Assembly: GCF_003323745.1 (NCBI RefSeq)
Contig: NZ_QOIL01000010.1
Span: 1-64,000, forward strand
Origin: Sphaerisporangium album
GTDB taxonomy: Bacteria > Actinomycetota > Actinomycetes > Streptosporangiales > Streptosporangiaceae
Direction of reading: 5' to 3'
Length of the DNA stretch: 64,000 nucleotides
The number at the start of each line of letters is the position of its first letter. The first letter of the stretch is position 1. The notes beneath the pieces were generated by a model, which was not told where the DNA came from, made no database searches, and saw only the letters and a program-made list of their open reading frames with translations. The position numbers and the translations under genes are program-made. Positions 46,566 to 54,706 of this stretch are shown here, piece after piece.

Positions 46566-49460
46566 ATGCCCGATTCGCAGGAATTGATCGAGGCGCGGCA
46601 ACGTGTGGACGTGGCGCGGGCCGCCGGTGACCGTCCCGCGCTGGCGTACGCGCTGGTCGTCCTCGGCGCCCATGCGCAGAACGCGGGGCTGCTTCCGGAG
46701 GCCGTCGCCGCCACCGAGGAGGCCGTGGCCATCTACCGCGATCTCGGCGACGAGGCGCAGCTCGTGTGGGCCCTGGAGAACCTGGCCGCCCGGTATTCGT
46801 TCGCGTCGATGAATGACCAGGCGGTCGCCGCGGGACAGGAGCGGGCCGATCGCTATCGCACCTCGGGGAATCGGGCGGGCCTCGCCAATGCGCTCGTCGT
46901 GCTCGGCGCCTATCTGCAGAACGCGGGGCGTGTTCCGGAGGCGGTCGCGGTGACGGAGGAGGCCGTGGCGATCGATCGTGAGCTGGGCGATGTGAGCCAG
47001 GTGACCTGGGCCCTGGAAAACCTGGCCTCTCGGTACGCGTTCGCCGCCCGATACGAACAGGCGGTGGCCGCCACCCAGGAGAGGGTGGATCGTTTCCGAG
47101 TGGCGGGGATTCAGGCCGGTCTGGCGAGTGCGCTGGTCACTCTGGGGGCGTATCTCCAGAACGCGGGGCGTGTTTCGGACGCGGTCACGGCGACGGAGGA
47201 GGCCGTGGCGATCGGCCGCGAGCTGGGCGACGAAGCCCAATTGTCGTGGGCGCTGGAGAATCTGGCCGCCCGGTATTCGTTCGCGTCGATGAATGACAAG
47301 GCGGCCGCCGCGGGACAGGAACGCGCCGACCGGCTGAGAGCCGCCGGGAACCGGCCGGGACTGGCGAGTGCGCTGGTCACTCTGGGGGCGTATCTCCAGA
47401 ACGCGGGGCGTGTTCCGGACGCGGTCGCGGCCACGGAGGAGGCCGTGGCGATCGGCCGCGAGCTGGGCGACGAAGGCCAATTGTCGTGGGCGCTGGAGAA
47501 CATGGCGTCGCGTTACTCCTTCGCCGGGCGGCACGCGCAGGCGGTGGCGGCGGAGCAGGAGCGGGCCGATCGCTTCCGAGCGGCGGGGAATCGCCCCGGG
47601 CTGGCGAGTGCGCTGGTGACGCTGGGGGCGTATCTGCAGAATGCCGGACGTCTGCAGGACGCTGTCGCGGTGACCGAGGAAGCCGTCGCGATCGACCGTG
47701 ATCTGGCGGACGAGGTACAGCTCCTGTGGGCCCTGGAGAATCTGACGTACCGGTATTCCGCCGCCGGGCGCGCGGAGGCCGTCCAGAGCGTGACGACCGA
47801 GATCGCCGTCCACCGGTGGCTTCCCCGGTTCGGGTACACGACCGGGCCCGAGGGCGGCGCGTACACCTTCGCGCAGGCCCTGGCCCGCTTCGAGAAGGCG
47901 TGGACGATCGGCGGCCCCCACCTGCTCTTACCCGAACGGATAGCTCTCGTCGCCGCCAAGGCCGACAGACGGTTCTGCGGCGTCCCGGACTCCCTGGACG
48001 CGGAGGGCGGCCTGCGTCCGATGAGCTACGGGGCCTCCTCCGCGGGCGGCTGGCCCCGGGGAGGCCTCACCTGGTCGTTCGACCCGTCCGGCAGCACCAT
48101 GCCGCCGCAGCAGATCCAGGACCAGCTCACGGCGGCGCTGGACGCGTGGGCGCGCGTCCCGCCGGGCTTCTTCGCCTTCACCCGCGTGCCCTCCGGCGGC
48201 GACCTCACGATCCGCTTCGGCGGGTCGGACCTGAACGGGGACTTCGGGAAGCCGGGGGGTGTCAACGGGGCCGCGTACCTCCCGACCGATCCGGAAGCGG
48301 GCCGGATCATGTTCGACGTCGCCGACCCCTGGCCCCCGGGGCCGCCGCCCGGGGTGGTCCTGCACGAGATCGGCCACGCGCTCGGGCTGACCCACTCGGG
48401 CGACCCGCGCTCGATCATGTACCCGTACGCTCCGAACACCGGGATCGACACGGTTGACGAGGAGGCGCTCGGCACCATCTACGGGTGGTCGGTGCCGCAG
48501 CCGGCCGTGGGGGCGACGAGCCACCGGCCGGCGCTCGCGCGGGCGGGACGCCCGACCTTCGTCGGTGAGCCCACGGCTGACAGGCTCTACCTGGCCTGGC
48601 GCGGCTTGGGAGGTGACCGAAGGATCTATTGGTCGTCCTACGACGGGTCGGGATGGTCGCCGGCCGAGCAGATAATGGGGTACTTCAGCTCGCACGGCCC
48701 CGCCATGACGACGATCTCGGCCGGGCAGAACGGCGAGACCGCGCTCTTCATGGCGCACAACGGGGGCCTGGACGACAACGCCCTGTACTACTCCTCCCTC
48801 CAGGTGGACGCGGGCCACGTGTGGCCGGAGCGGCTGCCCGTGGAGGGCCTCTCCATCAACTCAGGCCCCGCCGTGGCGGCCTTGGGGAACCGCATCTACC
48901 TGGCGTACAAGGGCCTCGAGGACGACCAGAGGATCCACTGGTCCTACGCCGTGGTCGACGGCCTCTGGCATCCCGGCGACCCCTTGACCTGGACGCACAA
49001 GGGGCCCATCCGCGGCGTCGGCACGTCCGAGGGCCCCTTCCTGCTCAATTTCCGCAATCGGCTCCATCTGTTCTGGAAGGGCGTCGAGGGCGACACCGCC
49101 GTCTACTACAGCTCGCGCGGGCCGGACCTCGATTCGCTCTGGCAGGCGCAGCGCAAGGTCCAGTACGTGGAGGCCGAGACGTCCGGGGAGACCTGGGCGG
49201 AGATCCACTCCAACCACGGGCCGTCGGCGGCGGTGCGTGGCGACCGGGTGGTCCTGGCCTGGTGGCCGGGACCCGAGGACGTCGCCCTCTACACCTCCCG
49301 GTTCAACACCGCGGAATGGACCGGCCAGGTGCCGGTCCGCGGGTTCGGCAGCTCGGCCGGCCCCGCCGTGGGCGTGTGGGACGACAGGCTCTTCGTCGTG
49401 TCGACCGGAGCGCCCTGGTGGGTCGGGGGCGAGCGGATCTTCTACTCCCGGCTCGGCTGA
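46566..49460 (+). CDS. TPR - cysteine-switch matrixin - beta-propeller fusion protein
   Basis: 964 aa, ATG at 46566 with GGAG seven bases upstream. Residues 21-417 are five tandem 80-residue units, each two TPR-like hairpins (unit core VVLGAYLQNAGR, TEEAVAI, WALENLA). Then a pro-region ALARFEKAW and RRFCGVPDS (Cys471), matching the PRCGxPD cysteine switch of matrix metalloproteases. GLTWSF opens the catalytic domain; the zinc site is HEIGHALGLTH (His600, Glu601, His604, His610) and the Met-turn SIMYPY (Met618). Residues 652-964 hold six imperfect repeats of about 50 aa (G-P-A-V ... RIYLAYKG ... IHWS ... W), a probable beta-propeller. No signal peptide or membrane segment is seen, so it would be cytoplasmic or released by lysis or a non-classical route. 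Substrate and trigger are unknown. Confidence 0.88.
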   Translation: MPDSQELIEARQRVDVARAAGDRPALAYALVVLGAHAQNAGLLPEAVAATEEAVAIYRDLGDEAQLVWALENLAARYSFASMNDQAVAAGQERADRYRTSGNRAGLANALVVLGAYLQNAGRVPEAVAVTEEAVAIDRELGDVSQVTWALENLASRYAFAARYEQAVAATQERVDRFRVAGIQAGLASALVTLGAYLQNAGRVSDAVTATEEAVAIGRELGDEAQLSWALENLAARYSFASMNDKAAAAGQERADRLRAAGNRPGLASALVTLGAYLQNAGRVPDAVAATEEAVAIGRELGDEGQLSWALENMASRYSFAGRHAQAVAAEQERADRFRAAGNRPGLASALVTLGAYLQNAGRLQDAVAVTEEAVAIDRDLADEVQLLWALENLTYRYSAAGRAEAVQSVTTEIAVHRWLPRFGYTTGPEGGAYTFAQALARFEKAWTIGGPHLLLPERIALVAAKADRRFCGVPDSLDAEGGLRPMSYGASSAGGWPRGGLTWSFDPSGSTMPPQQIQDQLTAALDAWARVPPGFFAFTRVPSGGDLTIRFGGSDLNGDFGKPGGVNGAAYLPTDPEAGRIMFDVADPWPPGPPPGVVLHEIGHALGLTHSGDPRSIMYPYAPNTGIDTVDEEALGTIYGWSVPQPAVGATSHRPALARAGRPTFVGEPTADRLYLAWRGLGGDRRIYWSSYDGSGWSPAEQIMGYFSSHGPAMTTISAGQNGETALFMAHNGGLDDNALYYSSLQVDAGHVWPERLPVEGLSINSGPAVAALGNRIYLAYKGLEDDQRIHWSYAVVDGLWHPGDPLTWTHKGPIRGVGTSEGPFLLNFRNRLHLFWKGVEGDTAVYYSSRGPDLDSLWQAQRKVQYVEAETSGETWAEIHSNHGPSAAVRGDRVVLAWWPGPEDVALYTSRFNTAEWTGQVPVRGFGSSAGPAVGVWDDRLFVVSTGAPWWVGGERIFYSRLG
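46626..47816 (+). repeat. five 240-bp tandem repeats inside the metalloprotease gene
   Basis: Units start at 46626, 46866, 47106, 47346 and 47586, each exactly 240 bp. Units 3 to 5 share long nearly identical stretches such as CTGGCGAGTGCGCTGGT, indicating recent duplication or gene conversion. They encode the TPR-like array. Confidence 0.92.
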
Positions 49461-49534
49461 CGCGCGATCGTGGCCGACCGGACGCCGCCGGCGAGGCGCG
49501 ACGCCCCGCCGGCCGGACGACACGCAGGGGCCGG

Positions 49535-50155
49535 TCAGCCCGCGCCCGGCACCGTGACGTTCTGCTCCTTGAAGTTGAAGCCGGTCTTGCTCGCGTCCTG
49601 TTGCAGGCCGTCCATGGAGGACTTGCTGGTGTCGAGGTCGCGTTCGGTGGCGGTTCCGCCCTTGAGCTTGTCGGTGAGGCTCTGGAACTTGCTGCTCACG
49701 CCCTCGACGGCCTTGCACAGCGTGGGGTTGGCCACGGCGAAGCCCTTGGCGACCTTCAGCTCGTGCAGCGCGAACGCGCCCGCGATCGCGGCCTTGAGGA
49801 ACGTGCGCTTGCGCTTCTCGGCGCCCTCCTTGAAGCCGCCGGCGCGCAGGGGCTTGTAGATGTACCGGTGGAACGCGCCGAGCGCGAGGCCCGCGTGCAG
49901 GGCGAAGCGGGTCTTGGCGAAGGGCCGCGCGTTGCCGGTGGTCGGGCACGCGCCGTTGTACTCGGCGTCTCCGCCCGCCGACGTCGCCACCGCCGCCGGG
50001 CTGGAGGCCACAGCCGCCGGGCTGGTGGCCACCGCGGCTTCCGGAGTCATGGTCGCGGACTTGCCCCCGCAGCCGCCCACCAGCGTCACCGTCAGGATCG
50101 CCGCCATGGCGGGCGTCGCGATGATCCGCGCACGTCTAGCACTCCGTACAGCCAC
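49535..50155 (-). CDS. secreted lipoprotein of unknown function
   Basis: 206 aa, GTG with AAGGGGGAAGAA upstream. A basic N-terminus and hydrophobic helix end in the lipobox L-V-G-G-C (Cys29), so it is membrane-anchored outside the cell. An Ala/Ser/Pro linker with a duplicated SPAAVA unit (about 45-62) leads to a helical domain with FHRYIYKPLRAGGF and two further cysteines. I do not recognise the family. Similar small lipoproteins with FHRYIYKP-like cores seem to occur in actinomycetes, but no function is known. It is convergent with the metalloprotease gene and may be independent of it. Confidence 0.7.
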   Translation of the reverse strand: MAVRSARRARIIATPAMAAILTVTLVGGCGGKSATMTPEAAVATSPAAVASSPAAVATSAGGDAEYNGACPTTGNARPFAKTRFALHAGLALGAFHRYIYKPLRAGGFKEGAEKRKRTFLKAAIAGAFALHELKVAKGFAVANPTLCKAVEGVSSKFQSLTDKLKGGTATERDLDTSKSSMDGLQQDASKTGFNFKEQNVTVPGAG

Positions 50156-50260
50156 TTCTTCCCCCTTGGAACCTCACGGCGCTGATCCGCACTCCTCCTC
50201 TCCCTTTCCCTTCGTGCAAGATCCGACACTCAGCGTGATCGAGGGAAGATTCCGCCGATG

Positions 50261-50839
50261 TCAGGGGCGACCGGCGCGGGCGCGGAAGGCGGCGGTCTTG
50301 ACCCGGTTCTGGCAGGACGTCGAGCAGAAGCGGCGGGTGCCGTTGCGGGAGGTGTCGACGTAGACCCGGTCGCAGTGGGGGGCGGTGCAGACGCCGAGCC
50401 GGTCGTACAGCTCGCCGCCGAGCACGATGGCGAGGCCGGTCGCGCAGGAGGCGGCCCAGTCCTCGCCTGGGGCCTCGCCTGAGCCGTGGAAGTGCAGGTG
50501 CCACGGCTCGCCGTCGTGCCGTTCCAGGTGCGGGCGCGCCTGCGTGCGGTCGAGCAGCCGGTTGACCTGGTGGGCCGCGGTGTCGACGTCCCCGGACTCG
50601 ACGGCCTCGAAGACGACGCGCAGCTCGGCGGCGACCTCGGCGAGCCCGAGGGCCTCGGCGTCGGTGACCTCTCTGGACCGCGCGCCCCCCGCGCGCAGGG
50701 CCTCGCTCGCCGCCGTGCGTCGTGCCGGGCCCTCGGAGGGGAGGGTGTACGTCCTGCCGCGGGCCTCGCCCGGGGTCAGCGCGTTCACCAGGGATGCCGC
50801 CACCGCCACCACGGCATCGGAGTGACTGTTGAAATTCAC
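50261..50839 (-). CDS. CGNR zinc-finger regulator
   Basis: 192 aa from the GTG at 50839 (MNFNSHSDAVVAV); the frame upstream is open only as a shadow of the divergent gene. The N-terminal 130 residues form the helical ABATE domain of predicted stress regulators. The C-terminal zinc finger is CTAPHCDRVYVDTSRNGTRR then FCSTSCQNRVKTAAFRAR; here CQNR replaces the signature CGNR. The family is thought to bind DNA or RNA and to control adjacent genes, so the divergent methyltransferase is a probable target. Confidence 0.88.
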   Translation of the reverse strand: MNFNSHSDAVVAVAASLVNALTPGEARGRTYTLPSEGPARRTAASEALRAGGARSREVTDAEALGLAEVAAELRVVFEAVESGDVDTAAHQVNRLLDRTQARPHLERHDGEPWHLHFHGSGEAPGEDWAASCATGLAIVLGGELYDRLGVCTAPHCDRVYVDTSRNGTRRFCSTSCQNRVKTAAFRARAGRP

Positions 50840-50911
50840 TTGACCGGTTACATCCTTCGGTTCTACGCTGTCACTATCTAAAGGATAGACGACAGTTACC
50901 AGGAGGCTTTC
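50840..50911. promoter_or_regulatory. divergent control region with palindrome
   Basis: TTGACC (50840-50845) and TACGCT (50864-50869), spaced 18 bp, are a plausible promoter for the methyltransferase. A palindrome CTATC-TAAAG-GATAG (50874-50888) lies at its expected start site and could bind the CGNR protein. AGGAGG upstream of 50912 is the RBS. Confidence 0.55.
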
Positions 50912-51691
50912 ATGTCCATTCTCACGCGTAACACGGCGCAGGACTGGATCACCCGCTGGGACCGCCAGCAGGAGGGCTACCTGCCCGACCGCGAGGAGCG
51001 CTTCACCGCGCTCATCGACGCCGTCGAGGCCGGCGCCGGGCGGCCCGACCCGCTCGTGCTGGACCTCGGCTGCGGCCCCGGCTCGCTCTCGGCCCGCCTG
51101 CTCGACCGGCTCCCCGGGGCCACCGTCGTGGCCGTGGACGCCGACCCGCTGCTGCTGGCCCTCGGCGGGGCCGCTCACGCCGGACGCCCCGGCCTGCGCT
51201 TCGCCGACCTCGACCTGCGCCGGCCGGGCTGGGCCGCGTCCCTCGGGCTGCCGCGCGAGGTGGACGTGGCGGTGAGCACGACGGCCCTGCACTGGCTGTC
51301 CGCCGAGGGGCTGCGCACGATGCTCGCCGAGCTGACCACCGTCCTGCGCCCCGGCGGCCTGTTCCTCAACGGCGACCACCTCGCGGTCGGCGACGTCTCC
51401 CCGGGCCTGGCGAAGCTGGAGCGCGCGGTCCACGACCGGGCGACCCGGCGCCGCTTCGCCGGCGGCATGCCCGAGGACTGGCGCCAGTGGTGGGACGCGG
51501 CCGCCGCCGACCCGGTGCTGAGCGGCCTGCGCGACGAGCGGGAGCGCAGGGTCGCGGCCGCGGACCATCACGGCTCGGAGTCCCTCGACCTGTCGATCCA
51601 CGTCGCGGCGCTGCGCGAGGCGGGTTTCGGCGAGATCGGCACCCTGTGGCAGAACGGCGACAACCGCCTGCTCTGCGCCATCCACGCCTGA
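50912..51691 (+). CDS. class I SAM-dependent methyltransferase
   Basis: 259 aa, ATG preceded by CAGGAGG. Motif I is VLDLGCGPGSLSARLL at about residues 50-65, motif II acidic end VVAVDADPLLL, and the post-motif ALHWLSAEGL. It belongs to the methyltransf_11/25-like group that methylates small molecules. The substrate is unknown. It is divergent from a CGNR regulator and followed by an adenosine deaminase gene 72 bp downstream, possibly on the same transcript. Confidence 0.85.
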   Translation: MSILTRNTAQDWITRWDRQQEGYLPDREERFTALIDAVEAGAGRPDPLVLDLGCGPGSLSARLLDRLPGATVVAVDADPLLLALGGAAHAGRPGLRFADLDLRRPGWAASLGLPREVDVAVSTTALHWLSAEGLRTMLAELTTVLRPGGLFLNGDHLAVGDVSPGLAKLERAVHDRATRRRFAGGMPEDWRQWWDAAAADPVLSGLRDERERRVAAADHHGSESLDLSIHVAALREAGFGEIGTLWQNGDNRLLCAIHA

Positions 51692-51763
51692 ACTCGGGCC
51701 GAACTTGCCGGGATGTTGTCAGATTCCAGGAAATTGACTTTCGGAAGGCGTGGCAGGTGCCTA

Positions 51764-52801
51764 ATGTCGGGCGCCATGAGCCTGGAATCGGTCAACGAGT
51801 TCATCGCCGCCCTCCCGAAGGCCGAGCTGCACGTCCACCTGGTCGGGTCGGCCTCGGTGCCCACGGTGCTGGAGCTGACCCGCCGCCACCCCGGTGGCCC
51901 GGTCCCCACCACCGAGGAGGAGCTCCGGAGGTTCTACGACTTCCGCGACTTCCGCCACTTCGCCCAGATCTACGAGGGCGTAAACGCACTCGTGCGCGAG
52001 CCCGAGGACGTCGCCACGCTGGTCACCGGCGCCGCGCGCGACCTCGCCGCGCAGAACGTCCGCTACGTCGAGCTGACCGTCACCCCGTACTCCCACCACC
52101 GCATGGGCATGCCGATGCCAGCCGTCACCGAGGCGCTGGACCTGGCGGCCCGTGAGGCCGCCGGCCTCGGCGTGCGCGTCGGGTACATCTTCGACATCCC
52201 CGGCGAGTTCGGGGTCGAGGGCGCGCGGGCGACGCTGGACCACGCGCTGTCGGAGCCCCCGCAGGCCCTCGTGGCGCTCGGGCTCGCGGGCATCGAGGAG
52301 GAGCGCCCGCCCTACCGCGACGCCTTCCGGGACGCCTTCCGCGCCGCCACGGCGGCCGGTCTGCACAGCGTGCCGCACGCGGGGGAGACCTCCGGCCCGG
52401 AGACCATCTGGGAGGTCATCGAGGGGCTCGGCGCCGAGCGCATCGGCCACGGCATCCGCTGCCTGGACGACCCCAGGCTCGTCGAGCACCTGCGCGAGAC
52501 CCGGACGCCGCTGGAGGTCTGCCCGACCTCCAACGTCCGGACCCGCCAGGTGCCCGAGATCGCCGCCCACCCGCTGCCCCGCCTGCTCCAGGAGGGCCTC
52601 TACGTCACGCTCAACAGCGACGACCCGCCGATGTTCGGCACCACGCTAAACCGGGAGTACCAGGTGGCGGCCGAGGTGTTCGGCCTCGGCGCCGAGGACC
52701 TCGCCGGGCTGGCCCGCGACGCGGTGAGGGCGTCGTTCCTGGAGGAGGACGCCAAGCGGGCGATCATCGACGAGATCGACCGGGTGCCGATGCCCGCCTG
52801 A
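51764..52801 (+). CDS. add: adenosine deaminase family protein
   Basis: 345 aa from the ATG at 51764 (AGGTG upstream); the ATG at 51776 is also possible. The metal-dependent deaminase barrel shows AELHVHLVGS (two metal His), LHSVPHAGETSGPETI (His and catalytic Glu), RIGHGIRCLDDP, and TLNSDDPPMFGT (metal Asp). These cover the full ADA/adenine-deaminase set. HVHLVGS instead of HxHLDG and GSAS point to the adenosine-deaminase-like subfamily, so substrate (adenosine, adenine or a 6-aminopurine derivative) is not certain. Confidence 0.88.
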   Translation: MSGAMSLESVNEFIAALPKAELHVHLVGSASVPTVLELTRRHPGGPVPTTEEELRRFYDFRDFRHFAQIYEGVNALVREPEDVATLVTGAARDLAAQNVRYVELTVTPYSHHRMGMPMPAVTEALDLAAREAAGLGVRVGYIFDIPGEFGVEGARATLDHALSEPPQALVALGLAGIEEERPPYRDAFRDAFRAATAAGLHSVPHAGETSGPETIWEVIEGLGAERIGHGIRCLDDPRLVEHLRETRTPLEVCPTSNVRTRQVPEIAAHPLPRLLQEGLYVTLNSDDPPMFGTTLNREYQVAAEVFGLGAEDLAGLARDAVRASFLEEDAKRAIIDEIDRVPMPA

Positions 52802-52814
52802 CGCCGCGCCCCGG

Positions 52815-52910
52815 GTCAGGCGGAGGCGGGACGGCCGAGGCCCCGGGCCGGGGAGAGAGGGGACGGCCAGGTCCCCGGTCAGGGGGAGGCGGGACGGCCG
52901 AGGTCCGGCG
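52815..52910. repeat. imperfect direct repeats at the pgl 3' end
   Basis: The word GGAGGCGGGACGGCCGAGG occurs at about 52823-52841 and again at about 52887-52905, the second copy inside the end of pgl. A degenerate third copy GGGACGGCCAGG lies between. This looks like a local duplication extending past the stop codon. Confidence 0.6.
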
Positions 52911-53652
52911 GGATCTTGGACGCGGCGGCCCGGTCGAGCAGGAACATCGTCCGCACCCGCCCCCGCGCGCCGGCGGCCGGCACCTGGAACGTCCCGGCCC
53001 CCTGGAGGGCCAGCCGGACGGCCCCCGCCTTCTCCTCGCCCGCCGCGATCACCCAGACCTCGCGCGCCGCCTGGATCGTGGGCAGCGTCATCGTGATCCG
53101 GGTCGGCGGCGGCTTCGGCGCGCCGTGCACCGCGACGACCGGGCGCTCGTCGTACAGGGCGGGCATCTCGGGGAACAGCGAGGCCACGTGCGCGTCGGGG
53201 CCGAGGCCCAGCATCAGGATGTCGAACGACGGCACCGGCCCGTGGTCCTCGGGCCTGGACGCCTTGCGCAACTCTTCGGCGTACCGGTCGGCGGCCTCCT
53301 CGGCCGTCAGGCCGGAGTCGGGGCCGGGGACGGGGTGCACGCGCTCGGGGTCGGTGTCGACGTGGTCGAGCAGCGCGCGGCGGGCCCCGGTCTCGTTGCG
53401 CTCGGGGTCGCCGGTGGGCAGGAAGCGCTCGTCGCCCCACCAGATGTCAAGGCGGCGCCACTCCACCGCGTCGTGCGCCGCGTTGGCCGCGACCTCCGCC
53501 AGCGAGGCGATGCCGATCGTGCCTCCGGTCAGGACCAGGTGGGCCGACCCCTTGGCCGCCTGCGCGTCGGCGAGACCGGTGATCAGGCGCGCGGCGACGG
53601 CCTTGGCCAGCACCTGGGCGTCCCGGTGGACCAGGACCGTGGGAACACTCAC
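52879..53652 (-). CDS. pgl: 6-phosphogluconolactonase
   Basis: 257 aa. It hydrolyses 6-phosphogluconolactone in the oxidative pentose-phosphate pathway. Motifs are LTGGTIGIASLAEV at the N-terminus, WWGDERFLPTGDPERNE, and LGLGPDAHVASLFPE in the centre, all typical of the glucosamine-6-phosphate-isomerase-like fold. It is the last gene of the tkt-tal-pgi-zwf-opcA-pgl operon; the gap to opcA is 93 bp. The C-terminus is Pro/Gly/Arg-rich and overlaps repeat DNA. Confidence 0.95.
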   Translation of the reverse strand: MSVPTVLVHRDAQVLAKAVAARLITGLADAQAAKGSAHLVLTGGTIGIASLAEVAANAAHDAVEWRRLDIWWGDERFLPTGDPERNETGARRALLDHVDTDPERVHPVPGPDSGLTAEEAADRYAEELRKASRPEDHGPVPSFDILMLGLGPDAHVASLFPEMPALYDERPVVAVHGAPKPPPTRITMTLPTIQAAREVWVIAAGEEKAGAVRLALQGAGTFQVPAAGARGRVRTMFLLDRAAASKIPPDLGRPASP

Positions 53653-53745
53653 GAGAAGAACCGTCCTTACGAAGCCGAAGATGTCCTCGGGAGACGTCCC
53701 GGCGTCCGTCCCCGTGGTCGCGGGGACGGACGCCGGGCGCGATGG

Positions 53746-54660
53746 TCAGGAGCCGTCGAACCCGGCGGCGACGCCCCGGATCGTCTCCTCGTACACCTCG
53801 TCGGGGTCGAGCCGCCGCAGTTCCTCGGCCAGGAGGTCGGCGGTCGGCCTGCGGGCCAGGGCCACCTGCCGGTCCGGCTGCCCGGGCCGCTTCAGGGTGG
53901 CGGTACGCGAGTCGTGCCGCTCGACGGCGACCTCGCCGTCCTGGACGCGCAGCCGCACCGCCGTGAGGCCGGGCCCCTTGGACTCGGTCACGCGGATCGG
54001 CGCGTCCAGCTTGCCCGACAGCCACACCGCCAGCAGGTGGGCGCTCGGATGGCCGGCCTCGGCCTCGACGTAGCCGTCCAGCACCTTGCCGACCGGCTGG
54101 TCGAACGCGGCGGCCAGCAGACTGCGCCAGGGCGTGATCCGTGTCCACGCCAGGTCGGTGTCGCCGGGCGTGTAGCCGTGGATGCGCGACTTGATCGCCG
54201 CCACCCCGTCGGGGGCGGAGCGGGCGTCGGTGACGCGGCGCTGGCCGTAGACGCCGACCGGGTCCTTGCCGGGGGCCTCCGGCGCCTCGCCGGGCCACCA
54301 CACGACCACAGGGATGTCGGTGAGCAGCAGCGGGGCCAGCACGGAGTCCGCGTGCTCGGTGAGCTCGCCGTACAGGCGGAGCAGGACGACCTCGCCCGTC
54401 GTCAGCTCCCCGACCCGGATCTCCGCGTCCAGGCGGGTCGCCTCCTCGCGCTCTCTCGGGACGACCGCGAGGATACGGGACGGATGCTCTCGCGAGGCCT
54501 CGGACACGGCCCGGACCGCGTCGTACTGGTGGCTCTCGTCGCACACCACGACGACGGTGAGCACCATGCCGACGGCGGGCGCGCCCACCTGGTGGCGCAG
54601 CCGGGTGAGCTGCGCGGCGATCTCGGAGGCCGTGGTGCTCCCCATCAGGAAACTGGTCAC
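53746..54660 (-). CDS. opcA: glucose-6-phosphate dehydrogenase assembly protein OpcA
   Basis: 304 aa. OpcA is needed for activity or oligomerisation of actinobacterial and cyanobacterial G6PDH. Recognisable blocks are VVVCDESHQYDAVRAVSEAS, VVVWWPGEAPEAPGKDP and the C-terminal SKGPGLTAVRLRVQDGEVAV. It lies 46 bp downstream of zwf on the same strand, the universal arrangement. Confidence 0.95.
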   Translation of the reverse strand: MTSFLMGSTTASEIAAQLTRLRHQVGAPAVGMVLTVVVVCDESHQYDAVRAVSEASREHPSRILAVVPREREEATRLDAEIRVGELTTGEVVLLRLYGELTEHADSVLAPLLLTDIPVVVWWPGEAPEAPGKDPVGVYGQRRVTDARSAPDGVAAIKSRIHGYTPGDTDLAWTRITPWRSLLAAAFDQPVGKVLDGYVEAEAGHPSAHLLAVWLSGKLDAPIRVTESKGPGLTAVRLRVQDGEVAVERHDSRTATLKRPGQPDRQVALARRPTADLLAEELRRLDPDEVYEETIRGVAAGFDGS

Positions 54661-54706
54661 AGCGCCTCCCCTGAGCCGGTGGGACGGATCACAGCGGAAA
54701 TACCGG

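Noticed and set aside
46307..46630. Small plus-strand open frame upstream of the metalloprotease
   Set aside because: Poor codon use, no ribosome-binding site, and it runs into the verified gene in another frame.
46626..47816. CRISPR-like repeat array
   Set aside because: The 240-bp units are coding and contiguous, without spacers.
51716..51738. TTGTCAGAT, a good match to the PafBC element upstream of the adenosine deaminase gene
   Set aside because: After the 8-nt spacer there is ATTGAC, not a TAnnnT -10.
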